Under the pieces are notes generated by a model that was not told where the DNA came from, did not search any database, and was given only the letters and a program-made list of their open reading frames with translations. DNA of 64,000 nucleotides from DAIQRJ01 sp963708795 (GTDB lineage Bacteria > Actinomycetota > Actinomycetes > Propionibacteriales > DAIQRJ01): positions 1-64,000 of the forward strand of contig CAVPUH010000008.1 in NCBI GenBank assembly GCA_963708795.1. The letters are read 5' to 3'. Shown here piece after piece: positions 40,191 through 49,018 of this stretch. The position numbers and the translations under genes are program-made. Each line of letters opens with the position of its first letter. Within the stretch, counting starts at the first letter, position 1.

Positions 40191-42746
40191 TCAGCCCCGC
40201 TGAGTGGCTCCGACGCGCTCGACGGCCGCCGCGACCGCCGACTCCCGGGCCGCCGTGACGTCGTCGGCGGTCAACGTGCGGTCCGGCGCGCGGAACACCA
40301 GCCGGTAGGCCAGCGACTTGGCTCCGTCGGCCACCTGGTCACCGCTGTAGACGTCGAAGCACTCGATCGACTCCAGCATCGGCCCGGCGCCGGCACGCAG
40401 CGCCGCCGTCAGCTCCCCGGCCGGGACGGCCGCGTCGACGACGAGCGCGACGTCCTGGTAGGCGGCCGGGTACGCCGACAGCGCGGCACCCGGGACGATC
40501 GGGCTCCCGGCGCAGATGAGGACGTCGAGGTCGACCTCGGCCGCGCAGGTACGCGCCGGGAGGTTCATCGCCGCCACCACGCGGGGATGCAACTCCCCCG
40601 CGTGGCCGACCAGGGTGCCGTCGGTCAGGCTGATCCGCGCCGAGCGGCCCGGATGCCAGGGCAGGTGGTCGGATTCCTGGCTCACGACGAGCTCGACGTG
40701 CAGTCGCTGCCCGACGACCAGGACGGCGTCCACGGCGTCCGACCAGTCCGCGGCGCGACCCTCACCCCACCAACCGGCGGGCTGACGATCACCGGACACG
40801 GCGATCGCGAGGCGCCGCGGCTGTGCGGGAAGCGCCGCCGTCATCGAGGCGAGGTCGGCGTCACTCGGACGGCGTCCGAGCGGGAACACCGGTGCGGACA
40901 CCTCGTCGGATGTCGGCCGGGTGACGCTGCCGATCTCGTAGAGCGCGACGTGCCGCGAGTTCCGGCTCACGTTGCGCTGGACCACCGGCAGCAGCGACTG
41001 CAGGAGGCTGGTGCGCATCAGCGGCTGCTCGTCGGAAAGCGGGTTCACCAGGGCGAGCGCGTGCCGGCGCGGATCGTCCTCGGGGAGGCTCCAGGCATCG
41101 AAGACGTCGGCGCTGATGAAGGGCGAGCTCAGGACCTCGACGTAGCCCTGCTCCGCCAGCGCCCGGGACACCAGCGGTCGCGCATGCTGTGCGTACGTGA
41201 GGCCACCGCCGGCCGGGGCCGACGGCAGGATCGACGGGATCGCCGCGTACCCGTTGACCCGGGCGATCTCCTCGATCAGGTCGACCGGCCGGGTCAGGTC
41301 GGGTCGCCAACTCGGAACGGCGACGGCGAGCACGTCGGCCTGGGGATCGGACACCGAGCAGCCGATGCCGTCCAGCACGCCGACCACCTGGTCGCGGCTG
41401 TACTCGACGCCGACCAGGGCGCCGGGCGCGCCGACCGGAAGCTGGACCTCGGGCGGAGGCGAGGCCGCCGCACTGCCGGGCAGGAGGACGTCGGTCGCGG
41501 TGGTCTCCGCCGCCCCGCCGCCGTACTGCACCAGGAGGTCGACCGCGAGCTGAGCGGCCGCCGGTGGGAGTTGCGGATCGACACCACGTTCGAAGCGACG
41601 ACCGGCCTCGCTGATCAGTTTGTGGCGGCGGGCAGACCGGCTCACCGACAACGCGGAGAAGTGCGCCGCCTCGATCAGGATGTCACTCGTCGTGGTGCTG
41701 ACTTCGGTCTCGGCGCCGCCCATCACGCCCGCGATCGCGAGCACCCGCGAGGCCGGCTCGCGGCCGTCGACGGCACTCTCGTCGGTGATCAGGAGGTCCT
41801 CGAGATGAAGCGTCCGGGTCACTCCGTCCAGCGTCGTCAGCTCTTCGCCGGATCCGGCGCGGCGAACGACGATCGGACCCCGCAGCGTGGCGGCGTCGAA
41901 CGCGTGCAACGGTTGCCCGGTGGCCAGCATCACGTAGTTCGTCACGTCGACGGCGAGCGAGATCGGCCGCATCCCGGCCTGCTGCAGACGTCGCTGCATC
42001 CAGTAGGGCGACGGCCTGGACGCGTCGACGCCGCGAACCACGCGCGCGACATAGCGATCGCACCCGGGCACGTCGCGGACGGGAGCAGCGTCCTCGAGCC
42101 GGACCGGCCACCCCGGGCCGCTCGGGCTCGCGACGTCGACGGCGGCCGGATCCCGGAACGACGTGCCGCTCGACAAGGCGTACTCGCGGGCGATGCCGCG
42201 CACCGAGAAGCAGTAGCCACGGTCGGGGGTCACGTTGACGTCGAGCACCTCGTCGTCCAACCCCAGCAGGGCGATTGCGTCGTCGCCCGGCTCGCCGGAC
42301 AGGCCGAGCCGCTCGAGCACGATGATGCCGGCATGGTCGTCGCCGAGGCCGAGTTCTCGCTGCGAGCAGATCATGCCGTCGGAGACGTGCCCATAGGTCT
42401 TGCGTGCGGCGATGGCGAAGTCGCCAGGCAGGACGGCACCCGGCAGCGCCACGACGACGAGATCGCCGGCCCCGAAGTTGTGCGCTCCGCAGACGATGCC
42501 GCGCACCGAGTGTTCGCTTCCGTCGGGACCGACCTGAACCTGGCACCAGTTGATCGTCTTGCCGTTGGTCTGCGGTTCGGGCTCGGCGGAGAGCACGCGC
42601 CCGACCACCAACGGTCCCAAGACCTCAGCTGTCTCCCAGCCTTCCTCCTCGAGACCGACCCGAACGAGGGTCTCCGCGACGTCACGGACCCCTGCCGTGG
42701 CCGGAACGTCAGCGTGCTGACGAAGCCAGCCGAGTGGAACGCGCAT
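40191..42746 (-). CDS. pheT: Phenylalanyl-tRNA synthetase beta subunit
   Basis: 851 residues. The N-terminal MRVPLGWLRQHADVP leads into an EMAP/OB-fold tRNA-binding domain (about residues 40-155). B3/B4 editing, B5 (RKHKLISEAGRRFERG near its start) and the catalytic-like core follow. The C-terminal anticodon-binding FDX-ACB domain ends the protein (from about YPAAYQDVALVVDAAVPAG). It overlaps the pheS stop by one base (TGATG), so the two subunits of the heterotetramer are coupled. Confidence 0.95.
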   Translation of the reverse strand: MRVPLGWLRQHADVPATAGVRDVAETLVRVGLEEEGWETAEVLGPLVVGRVLSAEPEPQTNGKTINWCQVQVGPDGSEHSVRGIVCGAHNFGAGDLVVVALPGAVLPGDFAIAARKTYGHVSDGMICSQRELGLGDDHAGIIVLERLGLSGEPGDDAIALLGLDDEVLDVNVTPDRGYCFSVRGIAREYALSSGTSFRDPAAVDVASPSGPGWPVRLEDAAPVRDVPGCDRYVARVVRGVDASRPSPYWMQRRLQQAGMRPISLAVDVTNYVMLATGQPLHAFDAATLRGPIVVRRAGSGEELTTLDGVTRTLHLEDLLITDESAVDGREPASRVLAIAGVMGGAETEVSTTTSDILIEAAHFSALSVSRSARRHKLISEAGRRFERGVDPQLPPAAAQLAVDLLVQYGGGAAETTATDVLLPGSAAASPPPEVQLPVGAPGALVGVEYSRDQVVGVLDGIGCSVSDPQADVLAVAVPSWRPDLTRPVDLIEEIARVNGYAAIPSILPSAPAGGGLTYAQHARPLVSRALAEQGYVEVLSSPFISADVFDAWSLPEDDPRRHALALVNPLSDEQPLMRTSLLQSLLPVVQRNVSRNSRHVALYEIGSVTRPTSDEVSAPVFPLGRRPSDADLASMTAALPAQPRRLAIAVSGDRQPAGWWGEGRAADWSDAVDAVLVVGQRLHVELVVSQESDHLPWHPGRSARISLTDGTLVGHAGELHPRVVAAMNLPARTCAAEVDLDVLICAGSPIVPGAALSAYPAAYQDVALVVDAAVPAGELTAALRAGAGPMLESIECFDVYSGDQVADGAKSLAYRLVFRAPDRTLTADDVTAARESAVAAAVERVGATQRG

Positions 42747-43897
42747 CAGCCCTCCATTCCGTAGTGGCGGCTGAACCGCACGTCGCCCTCGATCATGTCG
42801 CGCATGTCTCCGACGCCGTTGCGGGACATCAGCGTCCGCTCGATGCCCATGCCGAAGGCGTAGCCGGTGTAGACGTCCGGGTCGACGCCGCAGGCCAGGA
42901 GTACGTTCGGATCGACCATGCCGCAGCCGCCCCACTCGATCCAGCCGGTGCCCTTGCAGGTCCGGCAATCCGAGTCACGGCCGTCGCAGACGAAGCACCG
43001 CAGGTCCATCTCCGCGCTCGGCTCGGTGAACGGGAAGAACGCCGGGCGCAGGCGGGTGCGGGTGCCGTCGCCGAACATGACCGAGGCGAAGTGGTCGAGC
43101 GTGCCCTTCAAGTGGGCCATCGTGAGCCCGCGGTCGACCGCGAGTCCCTCGAGTTGGTGGAAGACCGGTGTGTGGGTGGCGTCGAGCTCGTCGGTGCGGA
43201 ATGCCTTGCCAGGGCAGACGATGTAGGTCGGCGCGCCCCGCTCGAGCAGCGTCCGCGCCTGTACCGGCGAGGTGTGCGTGCGAAGGACGACGCCGCTGCC
43301 CTTCACGAAGAACGTGTCCTGCATCTGACGCGCAGGGTGGTCGGGGTCGAAGTTCAGGGCATCGAAGTTCAGCCATTCGGCCTCGACCTCGGGACCCTCG
43401 GCCACCGACCAGCCCATCGCCACGAAGAGCTCGCACATCTCCTCGGACAGCGTGGACAGGGGATGCCGGGCGCCGATCGGACGGCGGGTGGCCGGCAGCG
43501 TCACGTCGACGCGTTCGGCCCGCAACACGCGTTCGTCGCGTTCGGCCTCGAGTTCGGCCTGTCGGGCCTCGAGGAGCTGGCGAATCCGTCCGCGGGCTTG
43601 GCCGATCCGCTTGCCGGCCTCCGCACGGTCGGGTCCCGGGAGGGTGCCGATGGCTCGGTTGGCCAACGCGATCGGGCTTCGGTCGCCGCCGTGCGCCAGC
43701 CGGGCGTCCTTCAAGGCGTCGAGGTCGGGAGCAGCGGCGAAGGCCGCCGCTGCAGCGTCGACTGCGGCGTCGACGGCCGACGCGGCGAGTGGGTCGACGA
43801 TGTCGGTCGGATCAGTGCCGGCCGCTGCAGCGTCGGCCGGGGCACCGTCGGCTCGCGCACCGTCGGCGGTAGAAGTGGGGGTGTGCAGTCCGGGCAT
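42746..43897 (-). CDS. pheS: Phenylalanyl-tRNA synthetase alpha subunit
   Basis: Class II catalytic subunit, 383 residues. An Ala-rich N-terminal extension of about 45 residues precedes the coiled-coil tRNA-contacting region. The catalytic core follows, with HPLSTLSEEM, GPEVEAEWLNFDALN, the C-x2-C..C-x2-C cluster before GTGWIEWGGCGMV, and YAFGMGIERTLM (motif 3). The Cys cluster is common in actinobacterial PheS. The ATG at 43897 is the only plausible start; the extension makes it slightly long for the family. Confidence 0.95.
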   Translation of the reverse strand: MPGLHTPTSTADGARADGAPADAAAAGTDPTDIVDPLAASAVDAAVDAAAAAFAAAPDLDALKDARLAHGGDRSPIALANRAIGTLPGPDRAEAGKRIGQARGRIRQLLEARQAELEAERDERVLRAERVDVTLPATRRPIGARHPLSTLSEEMCELFVAMGWSVAEGPEVEAEWLNFDALNFDPDHPARQMQDTFFVKGSGVVLRTHTSPVQARTLLERGAPTYIVCPGKAFRTDELDATHTPVFHQLEGLAVDRGLTMAHLKGTLDHFASVMFGDGTRTRLRPAFFPFTEPSAEMDLRCFVCDGRDSDCRTCKGTGWIEWGGCGMVDPNVLLACGVDPDVYTGYAFGMGIERTLMSRNGVGDMRDMIEGDVRFSRHYGMEG

Positions 43898-44121
43898 GGG
43901 TCTGTTCCTCGCGCTGGTGATGACGGGGCCGATCGGGGTGCGGCCTCTCCGGGACGGATGAGCCCGCTGGCGGTTCGGCAGCGGCGAGTGCAGACGTCAG
44001 GCAGCGCCGCTGGCGAGACCAGCGGGCCGGCTAAATCGCGTGACGTGGACGAGCACGCATTCATTCTGCCACAGCGTCGCGGTCCGGGCGCCAAACATCA
44101 CGCGCCGTCGACTCACACCCG
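43898..44121 (-). other. pheST leader with mutually exclusive stems
   Basis: In transcript order, GCCCGCTGG (44027-44019) can pair either with the near CCAGCGG (44013-44007) as a short hairpin, or with the more distal CCAGCGGGC (43970-43962) by nine perfect pairs. Such alternatives are typical of attenuators. A short frame starting at about 44064 is open through part of the leader but has no Phe run. No T-box specifier or terminator U-run was recognised, so control of pheST here is only a suggestion. Confidence 0.35.
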
Positions 44122-44979
44122 TCAGCGGGTCGCGCGGCGCTGCGCGGAGGCGGTGGCGTACAGGCAGACGGCGGCTGCGGTCGCGAGGTTGAGACTCTCG
44201 GCGCGGCCGTGGATCGGCACCGCCACGACGCGGTCGGCCAGCTCGCGGATCTCCGGCGGGAGTCCCCAGGCCTCGTTGCCGAACAACCACGCCACCCGGC
44301 CGGCGAGCAGTCCCGTGTCGGCGGCTTCGTCGAGGTCGACCGCTCCGGCCACCCCGCCGTCGGCGGCGAGAACGACGAGCCCGGCCGAACGGAGCGCCGC
44401 GATCGTCTCGGGCAGGTCGGCGTCGACGGTGACGGGGAGATGGAAAAGGCTCCCGGCGCTCGAACGGACGGCCTTCGGGTTGTAGAGGTCGACCGACGCC
44501 GACGACAGGACGACGCCGTCGGCTCCCGCGGCGTCCGCGCACCTGATGACGGTCCCCGCGTTGCCCGGGTCGCGCACGTGCGCGAGCACCGCGAGCAGGG
44601 ACGGGGACCGGCCGGCGGACAGGTCGAGCTGGGTACCGAGTGGGACGTCGAGGAAGGTACAGACGGCGACGACGCCCTGCGGGGTGACGGTCTGGGCGAT
44701 CTCCCCGAGGACCTTGTCCTCGACCTGGTAGAGCATGACGCCGTCGGGGACGTCGACGACGAGTTCAGGGTGGCGCGCCGCCGCTTCTGCCGTGACGAAG
44801 ACCTGACGGACGCGCGCGGAACCGAGGTCCGCGTCGCGCGCCGCCCCCAGCGCTTCGCGCACGGCCTGCGGGCCTTCGGCGAGGAAGAGCCGATCGCGCT
44901 CCCGGAACGCACGTTTCGCGAGTCGCCGGGCCGCCGACACCTGCGCCGTGCGCGGTGTGGAGGTTCCGGGACTCGCCAT
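44122..44979 (-). CDS. SpoU-family rRNA 2'-O-methyltransferase (TsnR/RlmB-like)
   Basis: A 285-residue knotted methyltransferase. The N-terminal substrate-binding part (RDRLFLAEGPQAVREAL) is followed by the SPOUT domain. Motif 1 is HVRDPGNAGTVIRCADAAGA, motif 2 LFGNEAWGLP, and motif 3 IHGRAESLNLATAAAV. M. tuberculosis has the same gene (tsnR, Rv1644) directly after rplT, as here. The start ATG 44979 keeps the conserved N-terminus; no strong ribosome-binding site is visible. The exact target nucleotide is not predictable. Confidence 0.88.
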   Translation of the reverse strand: MASPGTSTPRTAQVSAARRLAKRAFRERDRLFLAEGPQAVREALGAARDADLGSARVRQVFVTAEAAARHPELVVDVPDGVMLYQVEDKVLGEIAQTVTPQGVVAVCTFLDVPLGTQLDLSAGRSPSLLAVLAHVRDPGNAGTVIRCADAAGADGVVLSSASVDLYNPKAVRSSAGSLFHLPVTVDADLPETIAALRSAGLVVLAADGGVAGAVDLDEAADTGLLAGRVAWLFGNEAWGLPPEIRELADRVVAVPIHGRAESLNLATAAAVCLYATASAQRRATR

Positions 44980-45031
44980 CACGTGGGGTGGTGCCGGCCG
45001 GGCGAACCCGGCCGGTGCCTGATCCGTGCGG

Positions 45032-45418
45032 TCAGGCCGCGTCGGCAGCGGCGTCGGCCGTGGCCGGCAACGCGTCGCGCGCGACCTGGACCAGTGCGTT
45101 GAACGCGGCCTGGTCGTTGACGGCCAACTCGGCGAGGACCTTGCGATCGACCTCGACACCGGCTTCCTTCAGACCCTGGATGAACCGGTTGTACGTGAGG
45201 CCCTGGGCGCGGGAAGCCGCGTTGATGCGGGTGATCCACAGCCGGCGGAAGTCGCCCTTCCGCGCCTTGCGGTCGCGGTAGCTGTAGACGAGCGAGTGGG
45301 TGACCTGCTCCTTCGCCTTCCGGTACAGGCGGGACCGCTGGCCGCGGTAGCCGCTGGCCCGGTCGAGGGTGGTGCGCCGCTTCTTCTGGGCGTTGACTGC
45401 CCGCTTCACGCGTGCCAT
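45032..45418 (-). CDS. rplT: 50S ribosomal protein L20
   Basis: 128 residues. MARVKRAVNAQKKRRTTL is the conserved basic N-terminus that folds into the 50S core, followed by the globular part (DFRRLWITRINAASRAQGLT). The last ten residues (Ala/Asp-rich) extend beyond most homologues. It lies 82 bp after rpmI and 52 bp before the methyltransferase. Confidence 0.97.
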   Translation of the reverse strand: MARVKRAVNAQKKRRTTLDRASGYRGQRSRLYRKAKEQVTHSLVYSYRDRKARKGDFRRLWITRINAASRAQGLTYNRFIQGLKEAGVEVDRKVLAELAVNDQAAFNALVQVARDALPATADAAADAA

Positions 45419-45500
45419 CGCGTTGATTCCTTACTGTGAGGTCGTCGTGCTGAGGTCGTGCCCGGTTCGGCGCTGAGCCGTCGGGTGGGGTGGTGGGTGC

Positions 45501-45695
45501 TTACTTTCCGAGCAGCCTGCGCACCCGGGGAACGTCGTTCTTCGCGACCTCGGTGCTGCCGTAGAGCCGACGCGTACGCGTGGACGGCTTGTACTCCAGC
45601 AGGTGCTGACGGGACGCCTGGCGACGCATGATCTTGCCGCTGCCGGTGACCTTGAAGCGCTTGGAGGCGCCGCTGTGCTTCTTCATCTTCGGCAT
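45501..45695 (-). CDS. rpmI: 50S ribosomal protein L35
   Basis: 64 residues, the standard length, with MPKMKKHSGASKRFKVTGSG and a basic C-terminus. It was placed inside a longer open frame by its recognisable N-terminus. It is the middle gene of infC-rpmI-rplT. A 7-bp stem (ACGGATC / GATCCGT) just after infC precedes it. Confidence 0.96.
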   Translation of the reverse strand: MPKMKKHSGASKRFKVTGSGKIMRRQASRQHLLEYKPSTRTRRLYGSTEVAKNDVPRVRRLLGK

Positions 45696-45834
45696 GTGTG
45701 CTGTCTCTCCTGTTCGATGTGCCCACGCCAGGTCGGTGAGGGCACAGCTGTCGGCGGCGGTCGCACGTGGACATGCGCCACCGCCGGTGGTCGATCCTGT
45801 TACTGCTCGGTACGGATCCTGCGATCCGTCGAAC

Positions 45835-46500
45835 TCACGAAGCGGCTTCGGACACCGCTTCGACCTGTACTGCTGCGGTCTCGCCGTCGACCGGTGCCGG
45901 GTCGAGCCCCGCGCCGTCGTCGTCAGCGTGCACAGCGTCCGTGTCACCGGACTTGCGGGCCGCGCGCTCGGCGCGGACCGCGGTCTTCTTCTTGTTCGGG
46001 CCGAGCACCATGATCATGTCGCGACCGTCCTGCCGCGGTGCCGACTCGACGTGGCCGAGCTCGGCGACGTCCTCGGCCAGCTGCTGCAGCAACTTGAAGC
46101 CCAACTGTGGGCGTGACTGCTCACGGCCGCGGCGGAACATGACGGTCACCTTGACCTTGTCTCCGTCGCCGAGGAACCGGACGACGTGACCCTTCTTGGT
46201 CGAGTAGTCGTGCGGGTCGATCCGCGGCCGGAGCTTGATCTCCTTGATCACGGTGTTGACCTGGTTCTTGCGAGCTTCTCGGGCCTTCTGCGCCGTCTCG
46301 TACTTGAACTTCCCGTAGTCCATCAACTTGCAGACGGGCGGGCGAGCGGTCGGAGCGACCTCGACCAGGTCGAGATCGGACTCTGAAGCGAGCCGGAGGG
46401 CATCCTCGATGCGGACGATGCCTACCTGCTCGCCGTTCGGGCCGACGAGACGCACTTCCGGTACGCGGATGCGCTCGTTGATTCGCAGCTCGGTGCTGAT
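45835..46500 (-). CDS. infC: Translation initiation factor IF-3, probable ATC start
   Basis: Prevents premature subunit joining and proofreads the start codon. From ATC 46500 the protein is 221 residues: (M)STELRINERIRVPEVRLVG, then DLDLVEVAPTARPPVCKLMD, GKFKYETAQKAREARKN and the C-terminal RQDGRDMIMVLGP, with an acidic tail. The ATC follows an AGGAGG (46510-46505) with four bases between. No in-frame ATG or GTG is close; the next is far upstream in unconserved sequence. A rare AUU-type start is the known self-regulatory device of infC in E. coli, so the same logic may apply here. This start is an inference. Confidence 0.85.
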   Translation of the reverse strand: MSTELRINERIRVPEVRLVGPNGEQVGIVRIEDALRLASESDLDLVEVAPTARPPVCKLMDYGKFKYETAQKAREARKNQVNTVIKEIKLRPRIDPHDYSTKKGHVVRFLGDGDKVKVTVMFRRGREQSRPQLGFKLLQQLAEDVAELGHVESAPRQDGRDMIMVLGPNKKKTAVRAERAARKSGDTDAVHADDDGAGLDPAPVDGETAAVQVEAVSEAAS

Positions 46501-46864
46501 GTGTCCTCCTGTTGTGGTGCCTGTGGTGCCGATGGTGGTGCTCGTGCCAGTGCTGACGCCCTGCGGTTCGCACCGCCGGGTGTCGGAGCGCGAGGCCCTG
46601 GCCGTGGAACGACAAAGGCCCCTCGCTGGAAGCGAAGGGCCGACTCCCCGTATTCCGCGCGGTGAGACCGCGACGGTATGCGGCAGCTGGGCCGACGGAT
46701 CCGCAAGATGCGGGCGCCTGCCGTGTGCTGACCCGGCGACCAGGATTCGGTCACTCGGGTGGGAGGCTGACCTCCGCTTCATGGTGTTGCTGGCTTGCTG
46801 ATGATGCTGGCTTGCTCGTCGGGGTCGGTGAAACACAGACCACGACTCCGGCAGGATACCAGGA
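46501..46864. other. Divergent intergenic region infC / P-loop kinase
   Basis: 364 bp that hold the infC Shine-Dalgarno (46505-46510) and leader hairpin, the presumed infC promoter (not identified with certainty) and the 5' side of the + strand kinase gene. An AGGA directly touches the kinase start codon, too close for ribosome binding, which suggests a leaderless transcript. No tRNA or small gene was seen. Confidence 0.5.
46613..46641 (-). promoter_or_regulatory. Attenuator-like hairpin in the infC leader
   Basis: GGCCCTTCGCT pairs with AGCGAGGGGCC (11 bp, one G.U) across a three-base loop and is followed by TTTGT, 113 nt upstream of infC. It resembles an intrinsic terminator in a ribosomal-protein leader (autoregulation of infC-rpmI-rplT by L20 is known in other bacteria). 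Confidence 0.55.
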
Positions 46865-47524
46865 GTGACGGCCGCAGACGAACCCGATGACCGCCGGACC
46901 AGCCGGGTGGTGGAGCTCGTCGACGTCGTCGGGGGCGTCCTCGACCGTCGCCCGGGGTTGGGGAGCACGCGGCTGATCTGCATCGACGGTCCCTCCGGCG
47001 CGGGCAAGACGACACTCGCGGCCCGGCTACGGGTGGCGGCCCGGACCGTGACCTCGGTGCCGGTCCGGGTCGTCCACATGGACGCGCTCTACGACGGCTG
47101 GGGTGGACTCGTCGACGCCGCGTACCGCCGCGTACCCGAGTGGTTGCTGACTCCGCTGGCGGCCGACGTCCCGGGGCGTTACCGGCGATACGACTGGCAT
47201 CGAGGCGGGTACGCCGAGTGGCACGAGGTTCCGCCGGGCTGCCTGCTCGTCCTCGAGGGATGCGGGAGTGCGGCGCGGCCGGCTGACTCCCTCGCGTCGT
47301 CGAGGATCTGGATCGACACGGACCCCGCGCTGCGTCGACGCCGCGGGCTGGACCGGTCCGGGCCCGAGGTGCTGCCGTACCTGCAGACCTGGGGCGGCGA
47401 CGAGGACGCGCACTTCGCCGCCGACGGCACCCGGGACCGAGCGGATCTGCACGTCCTCGGGGACCCGGGAGTCGCGTACGACCCGGTGACGCAGATCGTG
47501 GTCACGGACGCACGCAGCGCCTGA
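46865..47524 (+). CDS. Uridine kinase-like P-loop NTPase
   Basis: A 219-residue protein on the opposite strand to its neighbours. The Walker A is GPSGAGKTT (about residues 42-50), followed by VVHMDALYDGW, which resembles the nucleoside-kinase DxxYDGW segment, and YDWHRGGYAEW. A Walker-B-like LLVLEGCGS and an Arg-rich lid (RRRRGLDRSGP) are present. Annotated uridine kinases of actinobacteria share this layout, but the substrate is not proven. It starts at GTG 46865, lies at a synteny junction between the infC block and the hisG block, and is followed 22 bp later by a palindrome array. Confidence 0.65.
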   Translation: MTAADEPDDRRTSRVVELVDVVGGVLDRRPGLGSTRLICIDGPSGAGKTTLAARLRVAARTVTSVPVRVVHMDALYDGWGGLVDAAYRRVPEWLLTPLAADVPGRYRRYDWHRGGYAEWHEVPPGCLLVLEGCGSAARPADSLASSRIWIDTDPALRRRRGLDRSGPEVLPYLQTWGGDEDAHFAADGTRDRADLHVLGDPGVAYDPVTQIVVTDARSA

Positions 47525-47546
47525 CCACCGCCCGGCGAGGCCGACT

Positions 47547-47650
47547 GCCAGACGAACCGTGCGTTCTGACGCACCCTCCGCCTGACAACCCACCGGGAAC
47601 GCCCGCTGTCAGACGAACCGTGCGCTGGGAAGCACGAAGCGCCTGACAAC
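47547..47650. repeat. Palindrome array A: two 43-bp units
   Basis: Units at 47547-47589 and 47608-47650 have the form GTCAGACGAACCGTGCG...GC(C)TGACAAC, with outer arms GTCAG/CTGAC and inner arms GTGC/GCAC. The period is 61 bp. They lie between the convergent 3' ends of the P-loop kinase gene and hisG. The rest of the 47525-47777 gap shows nothing recognisable. Confidence 0.9.
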
Positions 47651-47777
47651 ACGGCCCTCACGAGCCGACCAGCGCCCGAATCGACGGCACCTCTGCCCGA
47701 TTCCCGACTTCACTCGACGAAGCGGCCGAACTGCCGTCGGTTCGGGTCGATCGGGGCGTGACCGACGAAGGCCCGCG

Positions 47778-48626
47778 TCAGATCCGGCACGCGTGGATGT
47801 CGGTGAGCAGGATCGCCCGAGCCCCGACGTCCCACAGCTGGTCCATCAGCTCCTGAGAGTCCGCGCGGGGGACCATCGCCCGCACCGCGAACCAGCCCTC
47901 GCGGGCCAGCGGTGACACCGTCGGTGACTCCAGGCCAGGGGTGATGCGACTCGCGGCGTCGACGGCGGTGGCCGGGACGTCGTAATCGACCATGACGTAG
48001 TTGTGCGCAACGAGGACTCCACGCAACCGTCGGAGCATCAGGTCGAGCGCGTCGGTGGTAGCGATGCCCTTGCGTCCGATCAACACCGCGTGTGAATCGA
48101 GGATGGCCGGGCCGAAGACCTCGAGACCGTTCTGTCGCAACGTACTGCCGGTCTCGACGACGTCGGCTATGACGTCAGCGACCCCCAGCCGGATCGCCGA
48201 TTCGACGGCGCCCTCGAGCCGGACCAGATGAGCGGTCAGGCCGTGCCGGGCCAGGAAACCGTTGAGGACGTGCGGGTAGGACGTCGCGATACGAGCACCC
48301 TGCAGGTCGTTCAGCGACCGCGGTGCGCTGGTCCCGGCGGCCGCGAACCGGAACGTCGACTGCGCGAAGTCGAGGTCGAGGATGGTGTCGGCGTTCGCCC
48401 CCGAGTCCAGCAGCAGGTCCTGCCCGGTGACGCCTGCGTCGAGCGTGCCCTCGCCGACGAACACGGCGATGTCGCGCGGACGCAGGTAGTAGAACTCGAC
48501 GCCGGCCGATGGATCGACGAACACGAGGTCCTTGCTGTCGCGACGCTGCCGGTAGCCGGCTTCGGTGAACATCGCAACGGCGGCGTCAGACAGTGATCCC
48601 TTGTTCGGGACGGCAACACGCAGCAT
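47778..48626 (-). CDS. hisG: ATP phosphoribosyltransferase, long form
   Basis: First step of histidine synthesis. The 282-residue protein has the N-terminal MLRVAVPNKGSLSDAAVAM, a periplasmic-binding-like catalytic core with GVADVIADVVETGSTLRQNGL, and a C-terminal regulatory domain (from about SPLAREGWFAVRAMVPR), so it is the long, histidine-inhibited type that needs no HisZ. It follows hisE after 81 bp. Confidence 0.95.
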   Translation of the reverse strand: MLRVAVPNKGSLSDAAVAMFTEAGYRQRRDSKDLVFVDPSAGVEFYYLRPRDIAVFVGEGTLDAGVTGQDLLLDSGANADTILDLDFAQSTFRFAAAGTSAPRSLNDLQGARIATSYPHVLNGFLARHGLTAHLVRLEGAVESAIRLGVADVIADVVETGSTLRQNGLEVFGPAILDSHAVLIGRKGIATTDALDLMLRRLRGVLVAHNYVMVDYDVPATAVDAASRITPGLESPTVSPLAREGWFAVRAMVPRADSQELMDQLWDVGARAILLTDIHACRI

Positions 48627-48707
48627 GAGATCCAGCCTCCGGGCAGGGAGCAGAGCGAACGAGCAGTGTGGACGCAGCAGACCGGGGTGGGCGAGGTGCA
48701 GACGCCC

Positions 48708-48986
48708 TCACAGATGCGCGTAGACGTCGTCGAGCGACAGCCCGAGCGCCAGCATCATCACCTGGACGTGGTAGATCAGCTGGCTGATCTCCTGGGCCGC
48801 GCGGTCCGTGCTCTCGTGCTCGGCGGCCATCCACACCTCGGCGGCCTCCTCGACGATCTTCTTCCCGATCGCGTGGACGCCGTCGTCGAGCTCGACGACG
48901 GTCCGCGAGCCGGCCGGGCGGGTGGTGGCCCGCTCGGCCAGCAGGGCGAACAACTGGTCGAAACTCTGCGCGGCAGGAGTGTCCAT
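48708..48986 (-). CDS. hisE: Phosphoribosyl-ATP pyrophosphatase
   Basis: Second step of histidine synthesis. The 92-residue protein matches mycobacterial HisE in length and pattern: SFDQLFALLAERATTRP, GKKIVEEAAEVWMAAEHES and EISQLIYHVQVMMLALGLSL. The metal-binding Glu/Asp set of the MazG-like fold is in EEAAEVW and EISQL. It starts at ATG 48986 (GTG 48998 is possible), 32 bp after the transporter gene. Confidence 0.93.
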   Translation of the reverse strand: MDTPAAQSFDQLFALLAERATTRPAGSRTVVELDDGVHAIGKKIVEEAAEVWMAAEHESTDRAAQEISQLIYHVQVMMLALGLSLDDVYAHL

Positions 48987-49018
48987 GGCAGCGGACACCC
49001 TACGACGCGGTCCGGACG

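Noticed and set aside
42918..43020. PheS cysteine cluster as an inserted zinc finger
   Set aside because: This Cys pattern is common in PheS of this phylum and is followed by the normal GTGWIEWGGCGMV segment.
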